Below, piece after piece: positions 43,801 to 54,735 of a stretch of DNA of 64,000 nucleotides. Origin of the DNA: Merluccius polli (lineage: Eukaryota; Chordata; Actinopteri; Gadiformes; Merlucciidae). The position numbers were made by a program, and so were the translations under genes. Below the pieces are notes generated by a model. It did not search any database. It was not told where the DNA came from and was given only the letters and a program-made list of their open reading frames with translations. Position 1 is the first letter of the stretch, and each line of letters begins with the position of its first letter. The stretch spans positions 62,001 to 126,000 of the forward strand of contig JAOPHQ010001994.1 in NCBI GenBank assembly GCA_030340625.1, read 5' to 3'.

Positions 43801-46800
43801 GGTGCGATCTGAAAATGTTGCGCCAGTTGTGCCATGGCCAGGGCCTAGGACTAGTTTTTGTAACAGCATTTGTAACAAAAGAGAAAGAGAATGGTAAAAA
43901 GGTTGAGAAAATCTTAACACTTTCCTGATTCAATTTCAATTCCCACTCACAATACGGAGAAGATACGATAAGATAAGATAAGATAAGATAGTACTTCATT
44001 CATCCCGAAGGAAATTCAAGCCCCTTTATGAACTATGCACCTCAGTCAAAAACACAACAAAGGAATCTGTCTGTCAATTCTGATTAGGGCCACCTCCAAA
44101 TATTCTAAATCAAGGCTCTGTTCATTGTGCCATGTGACCTTCATTTGAACGGTACAGTCATGTAATTTGCCAGCAGGAGTTTGTTGGCTCACGGCCAGTC
44201 AATTGTCTATGACAGGGACAGCAGGTCGTGTCGGTACCCGATCCATTCTGCCTACCTGATCCGTTCTGCGCATGTGCACACGTATCAGGCGTATCATAAG
44301 ACGTATCAGGAAGAAGAATGATTTGCCTGCCTGATCTGTACCAGAACAGCACCAGACATACGTCGCTGAAATACTTGACGGCTAAATAAAACTCCTGGCG
44401 TTTTATTTCATATATATATAGTTACTATATGGTTTATTTAAACTATTTATTTCAAAGAGTCAGTTGCAGATGCTTTTATCCAAAGCGACGTACATATAAT
44501 ACAGTAACAAAGACTTGGCGGCAGATGCTGCTGAGGTAAACTGTCCTATGTAAATTGTTCTCAACACAGTTTTTTGGCGGTGTACAGCATCAAATTCAAG
44601 TAAACTAAAATACAAGTAAGCTAAATACAACTAAATAGAATGGATCAGGTAGGAGGTACGGATTGGGGGGGGGGGGGGGCGGCTTACTGTTGAAGGCTGG
44701 GGTGGCTGGCAGTCTGCTATGTGAATGGTGAGGGGCTTACTGGCAGTGGCAGTTCTAGACCAGTTTTAATGGGGGGGGCCGGCGGGCGGGGGGGGGGGGG
44801 TGCCATCGTAATGTCCGACGGGGGGGGGGGCGATCGTAATGTCAGACGGGGGGGGGGGGGGTTGTATGTCATTTTATTATTGATGCAGACTCCTCGTTCG
44901 GGAGGGGCCGCAGGGGGGGCCGGACTCAGAGTTATGGGGGCACTGGCCCCCCCTGCCCCCCCTAGAACCACCACTGCTTACTGGTGATGGCAGTGGTGTG
45001 TGTGTGGGGGGAGCAGTGTGCTGTGGGGGTGAGGGGGCAAAAGAGCAGGACAAACAATGTGTTTGGGTTGTCAGGTCTTTTGGCTGATGGGTGGTGGAGG
45101 AATATTAGTGTGGAGAGATGTAAGACAGGTCCATGTAGCAGTCGGGGATGTATAAAGTGCTGCAAGACAGGTGCATGTTTGTGTATGTGTGATACCACTG
45201 CAACATGACATTTTCTAAGTACTTTTGCTCATTTCAGGTGCAGAAACTTGCTGCCTTGGGGTATATGCCCATTTTATTTATTGCAAGGAAGCAGAGGCAT
45301 TTATGGGTGGCTGATATCACCACAGGAATGCCACTCACCGAAGACACAAGGCCTTTTGTTGATGCGATGCAAAAGGCCTATGAGTATTTGCTGAAAGAGC
45401 AAGGTTAGGTTTTTGCTGAACTTTTTTAAACTTATTTTCAAATATATTTTATTTAATGAATACAGATTAAAATTAATTAGGACCTCCTCAACAGAAATAA
45501 ACATCCAGCCCCAGGCTGACCCCCCACCTGACCAGCAGACCCAGGCTGACCCCCTGCCAGACCAGCAGCCCGAGGATGACACCCTGCTTGACCAGCAGTC
45601 TCAGCCTCAGCTGATGGATGACGGTGTCATCCTCAACTTAATTTATTTGCCCTCTACATCCCAGCCCCAGACTCAACTTGGAGCTCACCTGCTCCAAGTT
45701 GAGGCTATTGACCACACACCCCAGCCTCAGCCCCAGGTCCAGCCCCAGGTCCAGCCTCAGCCCCAGGTCCAGGTCCAACCCCAGCTCCAGGATCAGCCTC
45801 AGCTCCAGGTCCAGCCTCAGGTCCAGCCCCAGCCTCAGCTCCAGGTCCAACCCGAGTCTAATAAAAGGAAAAAACGAAGAAAGGGTAAAGTGATCTTTCT
45901 TTGCAGCCAACCTTTATGTTTTTGCAAAGTTCATTACAGTTACGTTTACAAGTTAATGCTATTTGGAACCCCCCCCAACCTCCAGAATCCACAGTCCATC
46001 AGCCCCAGCCTCAGGTCCAGGTCCAGCCCCAGCCTCAGGTCCAGCCCCAGATCCAGCCTCAGCCCCAGGTCCAGGTCCAGCCCCCAGGTCCAGCCTCAGC
46101 CCCAGGTCCAGGTCCAACCCCAGCTCCAGGATCAGCCTCAGCTCCAGGTCCAGCCTCAGGTCCAGCCCCAGCCTCAGCTCCAGGTCCAACCCGAGTCTAA
46201 TAAAAGGAAAAAACGAAGAAAGGGTAAAGTGATCTTTCTTTGCAGCCAACCTTTATGTTTTTGCAAAGTTCATTACAGTTACGTTTACAAGTTAATGCTA
46301 TTTGGAACCCCCCCCCAACCTCCAGAATCCACAGTCCATCAGCCCCAGCCTCAGGTCCAGGTCCAGCCCCAGCCTCAGGTCCAGCCCCAGATCCAGCCTC
46401 AGCCCCAGGTCCAGGTCCAGCCCCAAAATGGTAAAGTGATCTTTCTTTGCAGAATGAATTGTGGTGTAAAGCAACAGTAGCCTCCTAGAGCCTTATTGGC
46501 ACTGCTAGACTGTGATTGGTGTGATTCTGTCAAGGTTTTTCTTTTATTTTCATGTCCTACCCTCCACCCAGTGCTGCATAGTGAAATGAAGTACAAGTGC
46601 AGTCAGTAATTTACCATAAGTGATAGATTTTGGACAGATACAACTTGTCCATGGTTTTGGCTAAGCATCATAGCAGCATAAATTAAAATATTGTCCCACA
46701 ACATGATATGGTAGGCAAGCCATAGGTGGTTGTCTAAAGTTCTGATTGGACAGTGGCAGCCAGACATAATGTTTAATGTATAAAGTCAAGGAATGGGATC

Positions 46801-47334
46801 AATCTTGGGGGTAGCATTTAAGTGGAGTTAATTTGACGAGTGCCATGGTCATGGGGCCTCTAGGAAGGAGGGGAGACGGTCCTGGTATGTGCCTCCCGTG
46901 AAGTTGGTCGCAGTTGGGGGGGGGGGGGGTGATGACAAGGAGGCGGAGAGTGAATGGCAGGCATGACACTCAGCAGAGATGATTGTAGTATATGTGGACG
47001 GAGGAAGCGAAAAGAGTAAGGCCAGTCAAGGAGATTCATACTTCACAGATCATATGTGTTATATATGTGTAAAATATAGTGAGAAGAGAGAGAGAGAGAG
47101 TTGTACGTCATGCCACATGAGAGGTTATTGTCAGCACTAGGCTATAGGTGCATAACTAAGATATGGTGCATGGCAGCTCAGCACCACAGCAGGGATGGTC
47201 AGTGGCCACCATGCCCCATAGCTAGAGGCATTGGCAGAGCCGGTCCTTCCCAACAACACCCATGAGGAGTGATGGGTCACCTTCTTTTCCTTCTAGATAT
47301 ATAGTATCTCTATCAATCTATCTGTGTATCTGTC

Positions 47335-47365
<31 letters not shown>

Positions 47366-47598
47366 CTATAGCAAATACTTCCATTTATTGATAACCTAGG
47401 GTTTGTTTTTCAAACAAGACTTTTTGCCTTTGTTATTTCAGGATGCCGAAAATGCAAAAAGCAAAAAGTGTGGCAATATGACTGTATTGTTGACAAAAGA
47501 ATGAAACAGGTAAGATCTGGAACCATATCTCCTGACCAGTGCATATAGCCGTGTGAACAACTGTCTGTATGGTAACAGTAACCACAGAAATATGATTA

Positions 47599-47661
<63 letters not shown>

Positions 47662-48570
47662 CTGTAGGATAAGGCAGAAGTAAAACTGCACTGGATGCCT
47701 TGTTCTGCGTGGTAAGTACTGGCATACAGTATGTATCAATTCATGTTATGTGACCTATTAGGCGTTTGATTTATTTTACTGTGTTGTGGTTTTTGAACGA
47801 TGATAGATATTTACATACATACATTTTGAACTGTTGAACCACTATACATTTGCACATTTTTCTATTATTTAGAGACTACCCACAGTCTTACTTGAGAGCC
47901 TACCTTTGTAAAGCCTGTCCCCTAAAGTGCAACATGACATTGTTTTGAATCTCACAAAGAGCAATGGAGAGATGGTTGACGGAGAATATTAGCATAGATA
48001 TAATAAACAATAATTTAAGAAACAGACAGGCTTGGTTTTATTTATGCATCAGGTGCTATGTTAATTCGAGGAAGTAGGAAAAGTTGACTGGGTCTTCAAC
48101 AGCCTCTGATACTGTGGCTTCTCTATCTTCCAAGGCCCTGTAAGCTGTTGAAACTATACTTACAAAGTGACCTGATATGTAAGGATGATTGATAGTCAAC
48201 ACAAGTCATATACACTTGAACCCAAGGAAGCCATGCATAACTGTGTACCAAAGTGTGTTGTCGTTTTTTTTTGTGACGTGATGCAATGATCTGAAGGGTA
48301 CGGCTGCATGATGACTGCACTGAAAGTACGCGTGTGAGCTTGCATTCAGTGTACTTGTATTGACTATCAATCAACCCTGAATTTTTTTGACTCTGTATTT
48401 GAAGTCCATTTAAAAAAATTGCAACCACACGATAACATTTTGTGAAAATGTATCTTCTGAATATTATAGCCATTGTGTACACTAAAAGACTGATGTGACT
48501 TGTGTACTGTTTTAATAGTGGAAAAACCTGGGAGGACACATGGGAGCCGGCCAGCCAGTTCCCTTCCTGA
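40821..48570 (+). CDS. chromodomain protein, spliced, with Gln/Pro-rich repeat region
   Basis: Exons: 40821-41021, 45238-45403, 45495-45884, 46326-46430, 47442-47509, 47668-47711, 48519-48570. With this set every junction keeps phase (0,1,1,1,0,2) and the frame is open to a TGA, about 342 residues. The start region MTKRKFRPFPACQVLNQ has a paired-cysteine motif (CCSACYGSL). Exon 2 reads LGYMPILFIARKQRHLWVAD and is unfamiliar. Then come Gln/Pro/Val repeats and a basic KRKKRRKG, a likely nuclear signal. The end, VWQYDCIVDKRMKQ...VKLHWMPC...TWEDTWEPASQF, has the aromatic residues and WEP turn of a chromodomain, split over three exons. An extra exon (45986-46223) would break the frame. AATAAA lies at 48602. 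Upstream noncoding exons are possible (cag at 40817-40819). Role unknown; methyl-lysine binding is inferred from the fold. No SET, helicase or other enzyme domain seen. Confidence 0.65.
41092..41419. mobile_element. TTAA-flanked MITE, copy 2
   Basis: TTAA at 41088-41091 and 41420-41423. The ends AGGTAGG and CCCTACCT match copy 1 at 9796-10337, as does the internal 'aaatggcagttgagtttgat'. It lies in the first intron of the chromodomain gene. Confidence 0.75.
41766..42084 (-). mobile_element. solo LTR, 319 bp
   Basis: GTATG flanks both sides (41761-41765 and 42085-42089), a 5-bp target duplication. The ends are TGTGG and CCACA. On the minus strand an AATAAA lies at about 41855, near that strand's 3' end, which sets the orientation. 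No internal retroviral-type sequence is present. It lies in intron 1 of the chromodomain gene. Confidence 0.75.
42129..43406. mobile_element. decayed Harbinger-like element
   Basis: The ends GGGGCAATTGCTCTG and CAGAGCAATTGCCCC are perfect 15-bp inverted repeats, with AGG on both sides as a possible 3-bp duplication. Further in, both ends share 'ggttttaaac' palindromes. A Myb/SANT-like relic lies inside on the minus strand. The right part holds long C and G homopolymers (42905-42918 and 42986-43008). Confidence 0.6.
42530..42835 (-). pseudogene. Myb/SANT-like relic
   Basis: From an ATG at about 42832 (minus) one frame reads MSRIENYNEEQKLYLLYCIR, a second reads RGKSVWDDLSNTFNSR and a third reads AAAHLKNVWKRLKVEVRNT. 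The three pieces in that order make a Myb-like helix-turn-helix of the kind found beside Harbinger and similar transposases. At least two frame changes separate them. Confidence 0.45.
43407..44743. other. intron spacer with LINE-like tail and SINE-like motif
   Basis: A GATAA pentamer run (43966-43990) is followed by 'cttcattcatcccgaaggaaattc', a string that resembles the 3' tail of common fish non-LTR elements. At 44464-44496 'cagatgcttttatccaaagcgac' repeats the SINE-like motif seen at 10.4 kb. A G run of 14 lies near 44666. No coding sequence. Confidence 0.4.
44744..44976. mobile_element. 233-bp hAT MITE with long G runs
   Basis: The 8-bp duplication CTTACTGG flanks it (44736-44743 and 44977-44984). 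The ends CAGTGGCAGTTCTAG and CTAGAACCACCACTG are near-perfect inverted repeats. The body has five runs of 7-13 G, most on the plus strand, so it could form G-quadruplexes. Confidence 0.85.
45775..46430 (+). repeat. 339-bp tandem duplication of exon plus intron in the chromodomain gene
   Basis: The stretch ending in KRKKRRKG, the following ~101-bp intron (45885-45985; second copy 46224-46325) and the ESTVHQPQ exon start are present twice, 339 bp apart. The copies are almost identical. A C-run change in the middle exon (45986-46223, 238 bp) leaves it out of frame, while skipping it restores the frame. Confidence 0.8.
46431..47441 (+). other. intron of the chromodomain gene
   Basis: It contains a G run near 46917-46929, an AG run near 47089-47100 and a TCTA/TCTG tetranucleotide run at 47325-47369. 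No other feature is supported. Confidence 0.5.
47605..47659 (+). repeat. (TG)n microsatellite at an acceptor site
   Basis: About 27 uninterrupted TG units end eight bases before the acceptor tag at 47665-47667, so the repeat forms part of the polypyrimidine region of this intron. Long TG runs near acceptors can lower splicing efficiency (general knowledge). Confidence 0.85.
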
Positions 48571-48601
48571 GAAGGACCAGAGACTCCGAAAATTCAGTTT
48601 C

Positions 48602-48607
48602 AATAAA
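48602..48607 (+). promoter_or_regulatory. polyadenylation signal of the chromodomain gene
   Basis: AATAAA lies 32 bases after the TGA stop at 48568-48570, a very short 3' UTR. Confidence 0.6.
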
Positions 48608-48649
48608 AACTATAATACTCCTTGAAGTCCTCCTTTTGTTATCAAACAC

Positions 48650-49560
48650 CTGTTAACATAAGGTTCACATATCAATAAATAACTGATCTTCCTCCGGGTG
48701 TCAGAGAGGTAGGTAACAAGGTAGACAGCTGCAGAAACTTGCCGCCATAGCCAAGGTCACAGGACATCATTACACACTACCATGTATCAAGCAGCGGAGC
48801 TTATGTACTATCATAATCAAGTATCATATGGAGGAAAAATCACACACTACAATGAGTATTACTTGTCTCTTGTAGATTTGCCTTTGTTTAACTATGTGTT
48901 GTACAATCAATTAATAGGTACAGAACAAGAATTAACGCTTTCTGGTAGAATACAAATTATAGTGATTAAATCCACGTGACAGGAAGTATGGAATGAAATC
49001 ACATCTTTGAAGCCCCCAACAGAAGTCCCATTTACCATCTTCCTGACCCACAAACAAAACGTGAACATACAGTATACATTATGTTGACATATAACTGGTG
49101 GGAGGAATGTGGCCTATGTACAATGAGTGTACTAAGTTGCTATGCTGTCTGATGCCTAACATAAGACTTTGAAAGAGACATGAAAGAGGCCACACAGATT
49201 TCAAGCATCACATTCAATAAGTTCTAATTCAGGTGCATTACAAGTGGAGTGTTCAAGCAGTGGAGATCAAGCAGAGCCATGCAGAGAAGCCAGCCAAGGA
49301 ATGGCGGGCACTAGGCTGGACCGTGAAACCATGGCACTGCCCTGCCCTGCCGCCACCCCTACATCCACACTCTCATCTCTATTATAATATCTGTATAATA
49401 CAGTTAATGCATGAACAAATAGGAAAAATAATGATGTAATAGGCCTGAAAGCCTAATGATTTACGTAATAGTAGAAGATGGCAAAAAGCATTGCTAATAA
49501 TCATACTAAATAATACTAGATAATAGATAACTAATGTTATTAAAAGCAGGGACGATAATG
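48650..49560. other. spacer between chromodomain gene and LINE fragment
   Basis: AT-rich DNA with short open frames (for example 48782-48979 and 49233-49439, +) that match nothing I know. No inverted repeat ends were found. Confidence 0.35.
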
Positions 49561-49566
49561 CAGACT

Positions 49567-49711
49567 AGGTATGGCAGATTTCCAGTCCATTAGCCTCTTC
49601 ATTGGCTCCCTGTACGCTTTAAGATAAATTTAAAAAATCTGTTATTTGTTTTTAAATCTCTGCAACAACTGGCTCCACCCTACATAGCATATCTCCACCC
49701 CATTTGACTGT
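49567..49711 (+). mobile_element. LINE fragment, C-terminal reverse transcriptase region
   Basis: The frame LHWLPVRFKINLKNLLFVFK followed by SLQQLAPPYIAYLHP is the conserved C-terminal block of fish non-LTR reverse transcriptases. Only this block survives, closed by a TGA at 49709. It lies where the missing downstream exons of KDZ gene 2 would be expected. Confidence 0.65.
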
Positions 49712-50430
49712 TGTCAGTCTATTCAATAGACGTTATCAGCACGCATCAGTCCCATTTATATGGGCTAGTAGGGGCCTACTAACCTACTGTTAGGTTCAGA
49801 AGGCTGTTATCAACCAACAGGTCACGTGACGGTCAAGTTTCCCCCTGCGAAAACAAACAAAAATGGCGGACACTTACATTTTCCGTGGAAAATGCAATAT
49901 TTTGAGCTACCATCCACATTTACATGCATTTAGATGACATTTCTGGCTTTTACTACATCAATCTCCCTATAATATGAACAAAATATGTTCAGGTTATACT
50001 TTCTCTCTTGAAAAACGGGCAAAACGCTAACCCTAACCCGGAAAATGAATTTAAAAAAACTACAAACGGCGCCATGTTTTTTGTAGTTCTAACGTGTTTT
50101 CCCTATTATGTGAACATGTGTCAAGGAACTTCGTGTAACTTCGTGACTTCCAAGTGTATTATATGTTTTAGGGACTAGGGAGCACATTTATTTGGTTAGA
50201 TTTCATTTTTACTATTATTAATTGGGTGAAATCTGGTTTTGACCCTACCCAGTAGCGCCCCCTGTCGGTCTTCCTGTGGAAGTCATAAGTTATGGTGTGA
50301 TACTTTATCTACTGTATATATTGTAAATAACAAAAAAATATGACAATGCATTCCATTTAGTCAGTTTGGACAAAAATATCTGCTTAATATCATACACTAT
50401 ACCGTAATGCATCAGAATAACAAATCTCAC
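49712..50430. other. spacer lacking the expected KDZ exons
   Basis: I searched the minus strand here for the CESC exon and catalytic exons seen in KDZ gene 1 and found none. There is a short 'ctaaccctaaccc' at about 50028 and an 'aaaatggcgg' at about 49862. The break probably arose by deletion. Confidence 0.4.
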
Positions 50431-52504
50431 CATTCATTCCTATTACAATTACAGTCTTGCCAGGTCCAGCAAGACAGCCTGTTTGGCAGGCACAAATTGG
50501 TGGTGTTGACATAGGCAACAGGCGATCTGAAAGAACCAAAAATAAAACAGCATGTAGCTTATATTACAAGACCTGGGGCATTAAATCAAGAAAATAAATC
50601 TATTCATATTCTTATAAATTACTCATATCATACAGTGACCTACATTGTGGGATAAATAATCAAATGTTTCCAATTACCCTGTTTTCATACATACCATAAT
50701 TAACATAACAGTAGCCGTCATCCTTGAGGGTTACTCCCACAACTGGACTCAGAGGTTTGAAAAAACCCTCAAACATGGACTCTCTGTTATGTAGGGGATG
50801 GCTGTTATGTACTGCCTGGTCACAGCCTCCACAGAGAAGCTGAGAGAGGCAGTCCCTGCAGCGTACCACAGCCTTTGTGCGCCGGCAAACCAGACAAGGT
50901 TGGCAGGGGGGTCTTTCAGCTGCCAGAAGGTTGGCCATCATGTCCTCCCTCGCCCTGCTCCAGTGCTCACTGGCCACCTGCTTCCGGTGTTTCCATGATG
51001 ATGATGATGGTGATGGTGATGCTGGCGGATCTGTCATTATGCCAGCATCAGCTAGGAGGCACCTCAGCTTTTCAATTAAGGTGTCTGGTAACAACAAAGC
51101 AGTGCATCTGATATAACTGACAATAAATGAATGAATGCAATGATTGTTAATTTGACATTATGTTTTTACCTTTGTCCTGTCTCACTGGCTCATCAACAAC
51201 TTGATGAACTTCACCCAAGGTGTCCACATCAGCTGGGTTTACTGTCAGTGCAAAAGGATTTAAGAATGTTCCCCAGTTAATCAAACATTCAACATGGACC
51301 CACTATTGTACCGAACATGAACATTGTTGGGATATGGATGAGGAGTGCATCCACAACAGAGTTGTTTCAATTTTATTTGAAAACGCAATAAAAACACTGC
51401 CTGAGGCGTTTATTAAACTGTTATCAAGTATCAACTGTTACCAACAAAAAAATCTGGAATGTGTATTCCTATTCTTAATGAACCTACAATTGTGCAGTGC
51501 AGACACAATAAAGAACATACCAGCAGTAATGTAAGGGAAGTTGCTAGGTAATTCCACACTGGTTTCCGGAGCCCTGACAAGAGAACCACCAGTCTTATGA
51601 CCCTGGCTGTGACTGGGACTTGCTGTAGCAGAAAAAAACAGCATATAACATATAATTACATACACATACATTACCACAAACAGCTTTTATACATACTGTA
51701 ATGACACAAACTTTTAGCATTGCTTTTCCTAGATGGTAGGCACAAGTAAGTAATATAATGAAGGCCTGCCTGTAATACAGAGCCTACCTAAAATAAAACC
51801 CTGGGTCTGGTGCAGCTGAAGTAAATAAAGGCCCCGGCCATTATTTAAGGAATTACGGTATTTTCTAATTCAGACTCATGACTAAATGTACAATTTGAAT
51901 AGCATGGTTCTCTCACACAGACTGATCTGCTATGCATATCAGTCTGGCCAATTTCATGTCATCTCCAGCTTTCATGAGGTAGGATTAACAGACATAGATA
52001 AAAATGCCTCTGCAGGTATTGAAAATGCCTACAACCAATCAGACCAATGATTGCAGAGAAAAAAATAGTGGGATGCATCGCAATTTAAAACAAAAACACG
52101 CATTAAGCCCGCCTCCGTCATGTTGGGGTGAAAGTCAGGTTTTGATTAGTTCCCCATCTCAGGCAAACAGGAAGAAGTGGAGATAGGCCTCCTGGCCAGA
52201 CAGATGCAAAGCTGATCAGTATGTATGAGAACCAGGCTAAACCTTAAATTAACATTAATGCAAAGTAAATCTGACCTGTCTGTTTTCGGGATGACCTTGG
52301 CCTTGCATAAATAATGTTCCCATCGCTGTCCTTCTTTATCCACTTCACAGGTCGCTGGCTGGTGGATGTCTGGCTGGTGGATGGTACTGCCTCCCGTGGC
52401 ATGCTGAAGCACTGTTGGATCTTTTGGAGTGCATTCTTAGCTTCAGCCTGCTTGACAAGATTGTCGATCTCCTTCAAGAGCTCGTTCAGCTCAGGTTTTG
52501 ACAT
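50431..52504 (-). pseudogene. KDZ (Zisupton-like) gene 2, five 5' exons only
   Basis: Exons on the minus strand: 52504-52276 (MSKPELNELLKEIDNLVKQA, a helical start), 51622-51521, 51241-51170, 51084-50695 and 50526-50431. All leave and enter in phase 1 with GT/AG borders and no stop, so this half is intact. The fourth exon carries the cysteine finger CLVC...CRDC...CGGC with HNSHPLHNRE, matching KDZ gene 1. The fifth (RLLPMSTPPICAC...IGMNG) matches gene 1's 2184-2285 exon. Nothing that follows is present: no CESC exon, no catalytic core. It may be a 3'-deleted transposase gene, or a domesticated short form. It faces the chromodomain gene tail to tail. Confidence 0.7.
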
Positions 52505-52938
52505 GGCAAAAAACGCACAAAGACAGACAAAAGTACAGACAAAGGGGGGTGGGGTGGGAAGGGGGGAGGGGTGGGGTGGGAAGGGGGGGGGGGGGGTGAG
52601 AGAGAGAGAGAGTGCAATACAAAGAAGAGAACAGAGAATGACAAAAGGACAAACGTGGCTCTTAAAAGTGCCTTTTTGATGCAAAGTTTCAAAAAAATGT
52701 TACGATAAATGGGCCTAAATGAGTTTTGGGGAACCTATAAAGAAAAAGAAAAAGACATCAGTACAAAGTAACCAAGATACATATTACAATAGTATGCATA
52801 CATTAAATAGCCTAACACACACACACACACACACACACACAGAATAGGATTATGATTATAGCAATAGCATGTGATCAACTCCTCAAAAGCTAGACTACTA
52901 GTGGCAAGAATGTACTGACAAGGGGTAATGCCTGTGCA
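52505..52938. other. upstream flank of KDZ gene 2
   Basis: Purine-rich low complexity (GGGGTGGGG and a poly-G run at about 52585-52597, an AG run at 52598-52612) directly upstream of the ATG, then an AC run at 52817-52841. No promoter motif stands out. Confidence 0.4.
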
Positions 52939-53224
52939 CAGGGGTTGAAACTAACTTTTTGGCTTACCAGACAACTGGCGAGTAGATGACATTTTTTACT
53001 AGACAAAAATATTAAATTGCCATTTGTTAGAATTACTTTTTCGTATGTCTGTCTAAATGGATTTTCAGGCCTGTTTCATGTAATGACCTGTTCAAAATCA
53101 AAGTATACAGTCTATAAGCGCAACAGACCGTTTGAAGTAGTTCGCCTCTAAAACTTCACTATCAGCTTGACCTGTTGCACGCCCTATTGACCCTTGACCT
53201 ATCAACTCAGCTAGTAATATTATG

Positions 53225-54712
53225 TAGTGATGGATTTCATGATTCGTTTGCGCGAATCAGTTCGCGTCGTTCAGTTCGCCAAAAAGAGTAATTCGTTCGT
53301 TCGTTCGTTCAGTCGTGTTTCCGGTAGCGGTGAATCGTTCAGTGAGTCGTTCAGACTCAGCTCCTCCCTCCGTCCCTCGTTCTCATTCGCGAATCGCGAA
53401 TAGAGCGTAACAGTGACCGCCCCTTTTTAACAGCTCCGGTGCCGGAAGTAAATTTCCCATGCATTTATCTCGTCCACTTTTCGTATAATCCTTATAAAAA
53501 GAGTATTAAGACTTGAACCAAGCCAATCGTTCGTTATGGTAGTCGTGACCATATTATGTTTGATTCGGGATGATTAGTTCCTCACTCGGTCAACAAAATA
53601 AAGTACCTTTGGCTTTTCTTCCGTTTTCCAAATTCTTTTTATGCCCGAATCAAACATAATATGGTCACGACTACCATAACGAACGATTGGCTTGGTTCAA
53701 GTCTTAATACTCTTTTTATAAGGATTATACGAAAAGTGGACGAGATAAATGCATGGGAAATTTACTTCCGGCACCGGAGCTGTTAAAAAGGGGCGGTCAC
53801 TGTTACGCTCTATGGCAGCCGAGTCGGTCAGACTCGGCTCCTCCCTCGTTCACAACATTCAAATGAATCACGAATGCACAATGCAGTTCTCACAGCTGAG
53901 TCGGTCTCGGTCAGACTCCCTCGTTCTCATTTCTCAAACGAATCATGAAATCACGATTCACAATCGTGCAATGGTGCAAATGGTTATCAATCAACACAAC
54001 ATTAACTAAGTTAATTTAAGCTGAGGAGTGCTTCGTGTTCGGAATCGGGATATTGTTGCCCGGGCCGCACGTCAGCTCGAGCTCACTTTATTTAATGTAT
54101 GCATAATGACATGTCAGGATCAAAATGCCCCATTCCCCCAATTCAAGGTAAAGTTAGACAAACCAAACGCAGCGGGATGCGGGGGGGGGGGGGGCGTAGT
54201 AGATTATTGGATGTTTAATATATCAGCAAGATAATAGACTTGATTTAGCAATGATGAGTTTAAAAGTTAATGATGTACAGTTGTGTTTATTCTGGGCATA
54301 TTTTATTTAGTATTGTGAAGATGGCCATTGGCCACCCCCACTCAAGACCAAGATCCACCAAGGTGGGGGTCCCTCCCGGCCGGGTCGCGTGCGTGAGAAC
54401 GAACCATGAAAGAACGAGACAGATTGACGAGACATTGAAATATTTCATTAATCTGGCATGACACAGAAAATACAAAGACAGCATGCATTTGGATGGCTCT
54501 CGTGAGTCATGACGTCTCAGTCCTCGAGTCAATCACAGTCAGCGAACGACTCGCGAATCAGCGTCGCGAATCAGCGTCGCGAATCAGCAGCGCCTCAGCG
54601 AACGAGACGAACGACGACGAAAGAGCCGAACGAGAGCGGCGAATGAGGTCAGTTCGTTCACTTTAAAGAGTCGTTAATTCGAACTGATTCGTTCGCGAAC
54701 GAGCCATCACTA
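53225..54712. mobile_element. non-autonomous hAT, TTCG-rich family, copy 2 (middle level)
   Basis: The 8-bp duplication ATATTATG flanks it (53217-53224 and 54713-54720). The ends TAGTGATGG and CCATCACTA and the TTCG-rich subterminal zones match copy 1 at 36768. It carries a fold-back insertion at 53403-53810. Confidence 0.88.
53403..53810. mobile_element. fold-back element with 167-bp perfect inverted arms (inner level)
   Basis: Arms 53403-53569 and 53644-53810 are exact reverse complements by eye over 167 bp, starting GAGCGTAACAGTGACCGCCC. The loop is 74 bp. TA flanks both sides (53401-53402 and 53811-53812), which fits a Tc1/mariner-type target. It has no coding capacity. Confidence 0.85.
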
Positions 54713-54735
54713 ATATTATGTTGTTTGCTACGAAA

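Noticed and set aside
45638..45910. minus-strand frame of LGLDLDLGLRL repeats
   Set aside because: It is the antisense shadow of the Gln/Pro repeat exons of the chromodomain gene.
46001..46200. Gly/Pro/Ala-rich collagen-like peptide (PGPASAPGPG)
   Set aside because: It is the repeat exon read one base out of frame in the duplicated middle exon.
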